From Flavobacteriaceae bacterium UBA7433 (lineage in GTDB: Bacteria > Bacteroidota > Bacteroidia > Flavobacteriales > Flavobacteriaceae), in the NCBI GenBank assembly GCA_002477565.1, contig DLQL01000102.1:7140-23047 (forward strand): a stretch of 15,908 nt of DNA. Reading direction: 5' to 3'. Shown here piece after piece: positions 1 through 6,286 of the stretch (positions within the stretch are counted from its first letter, which is position 1; each line of letters opens with the position of its first letter). A program made the position numbers and the translations under genes. Below the pieces are notes generated by a model. The model saw only the letters and a program-made list of their open reading frames with translations, was not told the DNA's origin and made no database searches.

Positions 1-144
1 AAGGCTGCCATTGCGGAGCTTAAAAATCAAGTAGCTACCATGTCCATCTCCATTGCTGAAAAAGTACTGCAGCAAGAATTGGCCTCCAAGGAGGAGCAAT
101 TGGCATTGGTAAATAAAATGCTCGAAGGAGCGACTTTAAAATAA
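1..144 (+). CDS. atpF: ATP synthase F0 subunit b, C-terminal fragment (partial)
   Basis: The window opens inside this gene. Frame 1 is open from the first base and ends with TAA at 142-144, giving 47 residues. The visible tail contains the charged helical pattern AELKNQ...SIAEKVLQQEL, which fits the C-terminal dimerising and delta-binding helix of the F0 b subunit. This subunit forms the peripheral stalk that holds F1 against the membrane a/c ring. The identification rests partly on position: the gene is 7 bases upstream of atpH, as in the usual atpB-E-F-H-A-G order. The membrane-spanning N-terminus lies outside the window. Confidence 0.88.
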   Translation, partial: KAAIAELKNQVATMSISIAEKVLQQELASKEEQLALVNKMLEGATLK

Positions 145-151
145 GACGACA

Positions 152-709
152 ATGAAAGGAAACAGACCTGCACTTCGTTACGCCAAAGCTGTTTTGAACC
201 TTGCCAAAGATTCGAAACAAGAAACACTTGTCAATGCATCCATGCAGTTGATTGCCGAAACCATTTCGGAAAGTGACGAGCTCGCCTTAGTCTTGAACAG
301 TCCGATCATCAAAACAAAAGACAAAATCAATGCACTCAACACAATTTTCTCTGAGTCGATAGACCAAATTTCTTTAGGACTGATAGGTTTGTTGGGAGAA
401 AACAAAAGATTGCCTTTGTTGGCGTTGGTTGCCTCACAATACAGTGTGTTGTTCGATCACGACAAATTGATAGACGTCGCAAAAGTAACCACTGCTGTTC
501 CTTTGACTTCTGAGTTGAAAGAAAAAGTATTGGCAAAAATAAAAGAATTGACAGGTCATGAAGCCCTATTGGAGAACCTTGTCAATCCAGAGATTCTTGG
601 TGGTTTTGTGCTCCGTGTTGGAGACCTTCAATACGATGCAAGTATTTCAAACAATTTAAATCAATTGAAAAGACAATTTGACAACAGTCATTTTGTTGCA
701 AAAATCTAA
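152..709 (+). CDS. atpH: ATP synthase F1 subunit delta
   Basis: This encodes 185 residues, close to the usual 175-185 for F1 delta (OSCP). Delta caps the F1 alpha/beta hexamer and joins it to the b-subunit stalk. The N-terminal half is the helical bundle, beginning near RYAKAVLNLAKD (residues 9-20). The C-terminal part carries the family pattern NPEILGGFVLRVGDLQYDAS followed by a helix ending LNQLKRQF. The ATG at 152 lies 7 bases after the atpF stop, so the two are probably cotranscribed and coupled. No strong Shine-Dalgarno is visible, which is common in Bacteroidota. Nothing is missing or unusual. Confidence 0.95.
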   Translation: MKGNRPALRYAKAVLNLAKDSKQETLVNASMQLIAETISESDELALVLNSPIIKTKDKINALNTIFSESIDQISLGLIGLLGENKRLPLLALVASQYSVLFDHDKLIDVAKVTTAVPLTSELKEKVLAKIKELTGHEALLENLVNPEILGGFVLRVGDLQYDASISNNLNQLKRQFDNSHFVAKI

Positions 710-731
710 TTACACCTCTAAATAATACAAG

Positions 732-2309
732 ATGGCAACAATTAAAGCCGCTGAAGTATCAGCAATTTTAAAAGAACAATTGACAAACTTTGAAGCCTCT
801 GCTTCTTTGAGTGAAGTTGGAACTGTTTTACAAGTGGGTGATGGAATTGCTCGTGTTTACGGTTTGGCAAATGTACAATACGGAGAACTGGTTCAATTCG
901 AATCAGGATTGGAAGGGATTGTACTGAACTTAGAAGAAGACAACGTAGGAGTCGTTCTTCTGGGATCTTCTATTTCAGTCAAAGAAGGATCTACAGTCAA
1001 AAGAACAGAGCGCATTGCATCCTTGCAAGTAGGAGAAGGAATTGTCGGTCGAGTTGTCGATACCTTGGGAAACCCGATTGATGGAAAAGGACCTATCGAA
1101 GGAGAAACTTTCGAAATGCCTTTGGAACGCAAAGCTCCTGGTGTGATTTTTAGAGAACCCGTAACAGAACCTTTGCAAACAGGAATCAAATCCGTAGATG
1201 CCATGATCCCTGTAGGACGTGGACAACGTGAGTTGATTATTGGAGACCGTCAGACTGGAAAGTCAACGGTGGCTTTGGACACGATTCTCAACCAAAAAGA
1301 ATTTTACGATGCAGGTGTCCCTGTATATTGTATCTATGTTGCGATTGGACAAAAAGCATCTACCGTAGCAGGTATTGTAAACTTATTAGAAGAAAAAGGA
1401 GCCTTGGCTTACACCACAGTAGTGGCAGCAAATGCTTCAGATCCTGCACCGATGCAGGTATATGCTCCCTTTGCAGGTGCTGCCATCGGAGAGTATTTTA
1501 GAGACACAGGAAGACCTGCATTGATTGTTTATGATGATTTGTCAAAACAAGCAGTTGCTTACCGTGAAGTATCCTTGTTGTTGAGAAGACCACCGGGACG
1601 TGAAGCCTACCCTGGAGATGTATTTTACCTACACTCAAGACTGTTAGAACGTGCTGCAAAAGTTATCAACAACGATGCAATTGCCTCTCAAATGAACGAT
1701 GTTCCCGATTCCTTACAAGGAAAAATCAAGGGAGGAGGTTCGCTGACGGCATTGCCCATCATTGAAACACAAGCAGGAGATGTTTCTGCCTACATTCCGA
1801 CCAACGTAATTTCGATTACTGACGGACAAATATTTTTGGAGTCTGACTTGTTCAACTCAGGAGTAAGACCCGCAATCAACGTAGGAATTTCAGTTTCTCG
1901 TGTAGGAGGTTCGGCCCAAATTAAATCCATGAAAAAAGTATCTGGAACCTTGAAATTGGACCAAGCACAATACCGTGAATTGGAAGCCTTTGCAAAGTTT
2001 GGCTCTGATTTGGACGCCGCTACGATGAATGTCATCTCAAAAGGACAGCGAAATGTAGAGATCCTCAAGCAAGCACAAAACGATCCCTACACCGTAGAAG
2101 ACCAAGTAGCAATCATCTATGCAGGTTCAAAAAACTTGTTGAAAGACGTTCCCGTAAACAAAGTCAAAGAATTTGAAGCAGACTACATTCAGTATTTGAA
2201 TGCGAAACACAGAGACACCTTAGACTCTTTAAAGTCAGGAAAATTAGAAAAGGCATCCTTAGAGGTGTTGGAAGCTGCTGCTGCTGAGATTTCAGCAAAA
2301 TTTGCTTAA
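732..2309 (+). CDS. atpA: ATP synthase F1 subunit alpha
   Basis: The 525-residue protein is the non-catalytic nucleotide-binding subunit of the F1 hexamer, and it completes the catalytic sites at the alpha/beta interfaces. The N-terminal beta-barrel carries VLQVGDGIARVYGL (residues 33-46). The P-loop GDRQTGKST is at 171-179. The Walker B strand ALIVYDDLSKQA is at 263-274. The family signature PAINVGISVS is at 380-389 and is followed at once by the arginine finger (Arg390). The C-terminal helical domain is complete. Around residues 312-338 the chain is about ten residues longer than I recall for E. coli alpha; similar insertions occur in Bacteroidota homologues. The gene starts 22 bases after atpH. 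Confidence 0.98.
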   Translation: MATIKAAEVSAILKEQLTNFEASASLSEVGTVLQVGDGIARVYGLANVQYGELVQFESGLEGIVLNLEEDNVGVVLLGSSISVKEGSTVKRTERIASLQVGEGIVGRVVDTLGNPIDGKGPIEGETFEMPLERKAPGVIFREPVTEPLQTGIKSVDAMIPVGRGQRELIIGDRQTGKSTVALDTILNQKEFYDAGVPVYCIYVAIGQKASTVAGIVNLLEEKGALAYTTVVAANASDPAPMQVYAPFAGAAIGEYFRDTGRPALIVYDDLSKQAVAYREVSLLLRRPPGREAYPGDVFYLHSRLLERAAKVINNDAIASQMNDVPDSLQGKIKGGGSLTALPIIETQAGDVSAYIPTNVISITDGQIFLESDLFNSGVRPAINVGISVSRVGGSAQIKSMKKVSGTLKLDQAQYRELEAFAKFGSDLDAATMNVISKGQRNVEILKQAQNDPYTVEDQVAIIYAGSKNLLKDVPVNKVKEFEADYIQYLNAKHRDTLDSLKSGKLEKASLEVLEAAAAEISAKFA

Positions 2310-2370
2310 CAGTTAAATTTTAGTGCGGATTGTCAAAACACTGCGGATTCCTAACTCATAACTAAAAAGA

Positions 2371-3231
2371 ATGGCAAACTTAAAAGAAATTAGAAACAGA
2401 ATTACCTCCATTGGCTCCACGATGAAAATCACGAGCGCGATGAAAATGGTTTCTGCGGCCAAACTAAAAAAAGCGCAAGACGCCATTACGGCCATGCGTC
2501 CTTATTCCGACAAGCTTTCCGAATTGTTGCAAAACTTGAGCGGAACACTAGATGCTGATACGGGAGGAGTTTATGCACAGCAAAGATCCGTATCCAAAGT
2601 TTTGTTGGTGGTCGTTACCTCAAACAGAGGTTTGTGTGGAGGTTTCAACTCTTCGGTCATCAAACAAACACGTGCCAATATCGCAAACAATTACCAAGGA
2701 CAACAAGTAGAATTGTTGACCATCGGGAAAAAAGGAAACGACATTTTAAGAAAAGAGTACACAGTTGTAGACAACCAAAGTGCTATTTTTGATGAGTTAA
2801 ACTTTGAAAATGTTGCTGAAATTGCCGAAAATTTGATGCAGTTGTTTGCAGACGGAACCTACGATAAAATTGAGATTGTATACAATAGTTTTAAAAACGC
2901 AGCCACTCAAATCGTAAAAGTTGAGCAGTTTTTGCCCATCAAACCTGCAGAAAATACAGCAGCAGTCTCTTTGGATTATATCTTTGAACCAGCACAAGAA
3001 GAAATCGTTTCCGCATTGATTCCAAAATCTTTGAAAACACAACTTTTCAAAGCATTGCGTGACTCTTTTGCCTCCGAACACGGTGCGCGGATGACTGCGA
3101 TGCACAAAGCAACAGACAATGCAAACGACTTGAGAAACGACTTGTTGTTGACCTATAACAAAGCACGTCAAGCAGCCATTACCAATGAAATCCTTGAGAT
3201 TGTCGGTGGAGCAGAAGCCCTGAACGGATAG
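2371..3231 (+). CDS. atpG: ATP synthase F1 subunit gamma
   Basis: The 286-residue protein is the central rotor shaft of F1. The N-terminal helix is the family hallmark (KEIRNRITSIGSTMKITSAM, residues 5-24), as is the C-terminal helix (YNKARQAAITNEILEIVGG) that enters the hexamer. The Rossmann-like middle starts near VLLVVVTSNRGLCGGFN. The gap to atpA is 61 bases and contains TGCGGATT twice (2324-2331 and 2342-2349), of unknown meaning. The gene is the last of the operon: a strong terminator follows, and atpD and atpC are absent here, matching the split F-ATPase organisation known in Bacteroidota. Confidence 0.97.
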   Translation: MANLKEIRNRITSIGSTMKITSAMKMVSAAKLKKAQDAITAMRPYSDKLSELLQNLSGTLDADTGGVYAQQRSVSKVLLVVVTSNRGLCGGFNSSVIKQTRANIANNYQGQQVELLTIGKKGNDILRKEYTVVDNQSAIFDELNFENVAEIAENLMQLFADGTYDKIEIVYNSFKNAATQIVKVEQFLPIKPAENTAAVSLDYIFEPAQEEIVSALIPKSLKTQLFKALRDSFASEHGARMTAMHKATDNANDLRNDLLLTYNKARQAAITNEILEIVGGAEALNG

Positions 3232-3251
3232 CTGCAACAGCAGTGAAAAAC

Positions 3252-3287
3252 AAAAAAGCCTCCTTTTGCAAAAGGAGGCTTTTTTTT
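3252..3287. terminator. Strong palindromic terminator after atpG
   Basis: An essentially perfect inverted repeat pairs AGCCTCCTTTT (3257-3267) with AAAAGGAGGCT (3270-3280). It is preceded by a run of A and followed by a run of T ending at 3287. The symmetry makes it a terminator for either strand. It closes the ATP synthase operon 20 bases after the atpG stop. Confidence 0.9.
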
Positions 3288-3296
3288 GTAATTTCG
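3265..3296 (+). promoter_or_regulatory. Candidate promoter of the small lipoprotein gene
   Basis: A TTTG box at 3265-3268 lies 20 bases from TAATTTCG (3289-3296), which matches the Bacteroidota -7 consensus TAnnTTTG at seven of eight positions. Predicted transcription would start near 3303, just before the lipoprotein start codon. The boxes overlap the atpG terminator, so the terminator would end one unit and the promoter begin the next. Confidence 0.4.
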
Positions 3297-3314
3297 AAAG
3301 TAGAAGGGATGTAC

Positions 3315-3851
3315 ATGCGCTTTTTATCAAACACTGTTTTTACAACGTTCTTGCTTTTTTGTAGCTGCCATTCCCCCAAGGGAATGCTTTTTCAAAAGCA
3401 CCCGCCTTTTGTCTTGGAGGATGTTTTCTACAAAAGTTGGGTGGGAGGCCAACCGGGAGTCCGTGGGCTTGTCCTAACGTTCTCTTGTTTGCAGCAAAAC
3501 GAAGGCCTTCAGCTCGATTCGATTTACTTCCGAAAGCAATGGGCTCCCATTGAAACAAATGCGAATTTCCAAAACAGCTTCACCGCATACTTTGCGAATT
3601 CTCCCAAAAGAAACCCGCCATTTAGGACGGGCTATGAAAACACAAATTCGGCAACTTTACTTTTTAAAACATCCTTTTTGTTGAAAGAAACCGAAGCAGT
3701 TCTCGCATACAGCCACCGAGAAAACTCAGGTTTTTTTAAAATAAAAGAGGTCGTAAATTCCCCCAATAAGAAAACGAAGGGTCCTATTTTGCCTCTGAAA
3801 AATTCTAGAGAAACACCTGAGACACATCAAAAACACATTCAAATTTTTTGA
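3315..3851 (+). CDS. Small flavobacterial-type lipoprotein of unknown function
   Basis: The product is 178 residues from ATG 3315. This start is preferred because AGAAGG (3302-3307) sits seven bases upstream; an ATG at 3309 is also possible. The frame is open back to 3243, but that part overlaps the terminator and the promoter boxes. A short charged N-terminus and hydrophobic stretch lead to FCSC (lipid cysteine probably Cys18), predicting an outer-membrane or periplasmic lipoprotein. The body resembles small flavobacterial lipoproteins with a W-x-GG-x-G region (residues 45-52) followed by an LDSIYFRK-type strand and a late FFKIKEV strand. I recall that family from general knowledge and know no function for it. 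The last 32 residues are encoded by the first copy of a direct repeat. In the second copy the same frame stops 13 residues earlier, so the natural end may be after KNSR. Confidence 0.72.
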   Translation: MRFLSNTVFTTFLLFCSCHSPKGMLFQKHPPFVLEDVFYKSWVGGQPGVRGLVLTFSCLQQNEGLQLDSIYFRKQWAPIETNANFQNSFTAYFANSPKRNPPFRTGYENTNSATLLFKTSFLLKETEAVLAYSHRENSGFFKIKEVVNSPNKKTKGPILPLKNSRETPETHQKHIQIF

Positions 3852-3920
3852 GGAAAATCAACCAGGCCTCCTTGGGGATTAGATTCGATAGTTCCTGATG
3901 TCCAAGTGCTCGGTTTCATT
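3753..3920 (+). repeat. Direct repeat copy 1 (168 bases)
   Basis: This copy matches 5041-5208 in the same orientation, offset 1288. By hand I count 102 identities over the first 114 bases (about 89%). After a one-base indel near 3868 the match becomes patchy, ending with CAAG...GGTTTCATT at equal spacing. The copy starts inside the 3' end of the small lipoprotein gene and ends before the hydrolase stop codon. It also has inverted ends, CCCCAA (3761-3766) and TTGGGG (3872-3877). Confidence 0.85.
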
Positions 3921-3972
3921 GAGTGCTGACCGATTCAATTCTGAGCATGTTCTCATCCATTGTTACCACTCG

Positions 3973-4770
3973 TCATTTCTTATCTTCAATACTTTTTATT
4001 ATAAAGTCAACTATTGGTTTTGGGTTTACTAAACTATGAGGATGATGTGCAACACCTTTTTTTCTTATAAGTTGAATTGTACCTCCAGCATCTTCAAACT
4101 TTTCAGCCAACAATGCAGTGTTTTCTTTATGCGGTACTAATTTATCAGAATCCCCAAAAACATGCATAACAGGAATGTCTCTTTTTGCAATATTTACACA
4201 ATTATTTATTGGAATATCCTCAAATTTCTTTACTGAAATCGTGTCTAATTCGTAAGCATCCAAACAAATCTCCCATGCTTTAGGGCTTCCTTTTCCATTA
4301 AACATTCCACCGGGCCAACTTTTTATATCACATACAGGTGCATCAGCATAAATACAGAAAACTTTATTCGTGTTTTGTGATGCCCAATTATACACTATTA
4401 ATCCACCACGGCTCATTCCTTCTAAAACAACTTTTTTATTTAAGTCATACTTCGATACACAAAATGTGTAAAAGTCATTCCACAAATCCACAGCTTCATG
4501 ATTGCCAAACAAATTAGAAACGTCTATGTATACAACATGAAACCCTTTTTCCAAAAGTGCTTTGTCAACTTGAGGTTCATGCCCCCAAAATCTTGCCCTC
4601 CAAATCCAGTAATTATTTTGGTTTTGTTCTTGAGGAAATACAATTTTTGCGTCATGTCCTTTAAACGAAAATTCTTTTATTTTATATTCTGTAAATACTT
4701 CATCATTTCGACACGATGTTGCTGCGATTAAAATTGTTAATAGGATTAAAATTGTTGTCTTTTTTTTCAT
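3973..4770 (-). CDS. Alpha/beta-hydrolase lipoprotein, probable esterase
   Basis: The 265-residue protein has a lipoprotein signal: KKK, a hydrophobic core, then AATSC with the lipid cysteine at Cys20. It is therefore likely anchored in the outer membrane or facing the periplasm. The alpha/beta-hydrolase fold is supported by the nucleophile elbow GMSRGG (Ser120), an acid in FGDSDKLVP (Asp207 or Asp209) and a late histidine in GVAHHPHSL (His242-245). The stretch YWIWRARFWGHEPQ (54-67) and SWPGG (151-155) recall hydrolases found in polysaccharide-utilisation regions, so an ester or carbohydrate-ester substrate is plausible but unproven. The gene is clearly AT-richer than its neighbours (37 G+C in two 60-base lines counted by hand) and is bracketed by direct repeats, suggesting acquisition. 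No convincing Bacteroidota promoter was found upstream. Confidence 0.8.
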   Translation of the reverse strand: MKKKTTILILLTILIAATSCRNDEVFTEYKIKEFSFKGHDAKIVFPQEQNQNNYWIWRARFWGHEPQVDKALLEKGFHVVYIDVSNLFGNHEAVDLWNDFYTFCVSKYDLNKKVVLEGMSRGGLIVYNWASQNTNKVFCIYADAPVCDIKSWPGGMFNGKGSPKAWEICLDAYELDTISVKKFEDIPINNCVNIAKRDIPVMHVFGDSDKLVPHKENTALLAEKFEDAGGTIQLIRKKGVAHHPHSLVNPKPIVDFIIKSIEDKK

Positions 4771-4871
4771 TCTTAAGTTCTTACAATGAGAGGTAAGATT
4801 ATGTGAAGGAGTATTGGATTGTCATACGAATACTTATTTTACAAACGCAAGATACCTAAAATAACAAAAAC

Positions 4872-4893
4872 GGTTTGAAAATATTTTCGAACC
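4872..4893. promoter_or_regulatory. 22-base palindrome upstream of the hydrolase gene
   Basis: GGTTTGAAAAT and ATTTTCGAACC form two 11-base arms with no loop and a single G-T wobble position. The centre is about 112 bases upstream of the hydrolase start codon. Symmetry without a loop fits a dimeric repressor or activator site better than a hairpin. Which protein would bind is unknown. Confidence 0.4.
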
Positions 4894-5040
4894 CCCATTG
4901 CATATATATTTTATTGACGCGTTGTATTTTCAATAAACTTTACAGTCAAAACATAAAATAATAGATAAAGTCTTTCGTGAGCGGTATCGAAAACTTTAAT
5001 ATAATTACTGCTAAAGATAACTAAGTTCAAATTTTCATTT

Positions 5041-5208
5041 GAAAATTCTCCCAATAAGAAAACGAAGGGCCCTACTTTGCCTCTGAAAAATTCTAGATAA
5101 ACACCTGATACACATCAAAAACGCAATCAAATTTTTTGAGAAGATTCAAGCAGGCCCTCCTTGGGGGTAAGATTCATGAAATGCTCACTTACAAGCGATG
5201 GTTTCATT
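5041..5208 (+). repeat. Direct repeat copy 2 (168 bases)
   Basis: This is the partner of 3753-3920. In the frame matching the lipoprotein it reads ENSPNKKTKGPTLPLKNSR and then TAA, so it preserves 19 codons of that gene's 3' end plus a stop. Two of the first-copy differences are synonymous. The ends show a weak inverted relation (CCCAA...GAAGGGCC against GGCCCTCCTTGGG). The copy ends 18 bases before the DUF805 stop codon. Confidence 0.85.
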
Positions 5209-5226
5209 TGTAAATGGCGGGTTTCT

Positions 5227-5580
5227 TTAGACGATCACTTCTTTTGGATTTTGTCCGTATTCATTTTCTCCAACATTGCTATCAGTTGCCATAAGAACAA
5301 TTAACCAAATTGATCCAATTATTGGGATTAAAGCTATGAAAAGCATCCAGCCACTTTTGCCAACATCGTGAAGTCTTCTTACTCCAACTGCTAATCCTGG
5401 TACAAAAACTGCAAGTCCATAAAGTAAGTAAAAAAGACCATTTGTCCCAGCTAAATTATCAATGCTAATAGCTAGAAAGGCGAAAATCATATTGAATAAA
5501 ACAAACATCCAGTATTCTTTTCTTCTTGCTCTTCCGCTGAAGTCAGCATACTGTTTCAAAACTTTTAAATACCAATTCAT
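5227..5580 (-). CDS. DUF805 family inner-membrane protein
   Basis: The 117 residues match the small DUF805 (YhaH/YhaI-like) family in length and in landmark motifs: an N-terminal FSGRARRKEYWMF (residues 14-26), the conserved RRLHDVGKSGWM (68-79), and a C-terminal NEYGQNPK. Three hydrophobic segments are visible, at about 25-41, 48-66 and 78-98, so the protein should be embedded in the cytoplasmic membrane. The family has no established biochemical role. The start is the ATG at 5580-5578; the TAA stop overlaps an 18-base sequence shared, inverted, with the small lipoprotein gene. The gene is AT-rich like the adjacent hydrolase gene and lies on the same strand, but 456 bases separate them, so an operon is unlikely. 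Confidence 0.9.
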   Translation of the reverse strand: MNWYLKVLKQYADFSGRARRKEYWMFVLFNMIFAFLAISIDNLAGTNGLFYLLYGLAVFVPGLAVGVRRLHDVGKSGWMLFIALIPIIGSIWLIVLMATDSNVGENEYGQNPKEVIV

Positions 5581-5653
5581 AATTTTACTTGTTTAAATTC
5601 CCTACTCTTGTGGCTTTTCGGTTTCGCCCTGTTTTTATATAGTGGCCGCTATT

Positions 5654-5706
5654 ATCTGCTTTATTATTTTATGATCGGTTGTTGTTCTTTTCTAGAACAA
5701 GCAGAT
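5654..5706. repeat. Nested inverted repeat
   Basis: An outer pair ATCTGCTT (5654-5661) and AAGCAGAT (5699-5706) encloses an inner pair TTGTTCT (5682-5688) and AGAACAA (5694-5700) with a five-base loop. The two pairs share two bases on the right, so they are partly alternative structures. No T-run follows on either side, so it is not an ordinary terminator. Confidence 0.5.
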
Positions 5707-6128
5707 ATGCAATTGTGTTTCTGTGCACGACAGCACCAATATAATAAATTTTTAATTCCCATGAATGATCTATCAGCTAAGGGCTGTTTGTTCCAATAGT
5801 TTTAGTTGAGCGGTGCTCCAACAAAAGAGTGCGCCTTAGTCCCGTTCCATTTCCCTGTAAATACCAATCGCAAAGCCAAGTCTTGACATCGAAGGGCTTG
5901 CCCTTTTACAAATTCCGTTTCTATTGAAACCAGTAAAATTTTTTCTAAAAAACACTTTTGGCATGAATATTGTTTTGTATCATATAGAAGTTTTCTTCGT
6001 TCATTTTAGATAAAATTTCAGGAAAGCACAAGACATATTCAAATAGCACACTTGGTTATCCATGTGTTAAAAAATAAATATTTAAGTTTGGTTAGTTGAT
6101 TTTGATTGGTTTTGTTTGCCAGTCAAAT

Positions 6129-6163
6129 AAAAAGCTGCTCCCGGGAAGGAGTGGCTTTTTTTT
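6129..6163 (+). terminator. Intrinsic terminator without an obvious gene upstream
   Basis: AGCTGCTCC (6133-6141) pairs with GGAGTGGCT (6148-6156), with two G-T wobbles and a six-base loop. It is preceded by A bases and followed by eight T (6156-6163). It would stop plus-strand transcripts, yet no plus-strand gene precedes it within the region; see the TAAGTTTG box at 6083-6090. Confidence 0.75.
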
Positions 6164-6240
6164 CGTTAGGGGGTTTTTGCAGCGCTTTGCGCTTCTTCGA
6201 GAGCGCCCACTTTCAAAACAAAGAGAATCCTCAAAAATGT

Positions 6241-6271
6241 TTTCGAATTCATGCGGAACATGCTATCTTTA
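6241..6271 (+). promoter_or_regulatory. Promoter of the short-chain dehydrogenase gene
   Basis: TTTC (6241-6244) and TATCTTTA (6264-6271) are separated by exactly 19 bases. Compared with the Bacteroidota consensus TTTG-N19-TAnnTTTG, each box has one mismatch. Predicted transcription starts about ten bases before the ATG at 6287, giving a very short leader. Confidence 0.55.
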
Positions 6272-6286
6272 ACTCAAAACTAACAA

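Larger units (their letters stand above)
4771..5226. other. Intergenic stretch between the two minus-strand genes
   Basis: This is 456 bases of AT-rich DNA upstream of the hydrolase gene and downstream of the DUF805 gene. It contains a 22-base palindrome (4872-4893), a seven-base-arm hairpin TTCAAAT/ATTTGAA (5026-5043) that touches the left edge of repeat copy 2, and repeat copy 2 itself (5041-5208). At 5211-5228 is an 18-base sequence that is the exact inverse of 3607-3624 in the lipoprotein gene. I see no convincing gene in it. Confidence 0.7.
5581..6286. other. 706-base gene-poor region with structured elements
   Basis: No convincing gene is present. The region holds a nested hairpin (5654-5706), a short hairpin AAGGGC-TT-GCCCTT (5892-5905), a minus-strand open frame of 42 codons (5777-5905) without a credible start, a TAAGTTTG box (6083-6090), an intrinsic terminator (6129-6163) and the promoter of the next gene. 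It could contain decayed genes or small RNAs. Confidence 0.55.

Noticed and set aside
3243..3314. Upstream start of the small lipoprotein at 3243
   Set aside because: This segment is the atpG terminator plus promoter boxes; a lipoprotein signal begins cleanly at 3315.
2797..3330. Minus-strand open frame of 177 codons
   Set aside because: It is the antisense shadow of atpG and crosses the terminator; the cysteine- and phenylalanine-rich translation is typical of a shadow frame.
3753..5208. Integron gene-cassette array with attC sites
   Set aside because: The repeat-gene-repeat-gene layout is suggestive, but I found no RYYYAAC/GTTRRRY core pair in either repeat copy and no integron integrase in the window.
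5608..5799. Plus-strand open frame of 63 codons
   Set aside because: It covers the nested hairpin, has no recognisable protein pattern or ribosome-binding site, and appears to be chance.
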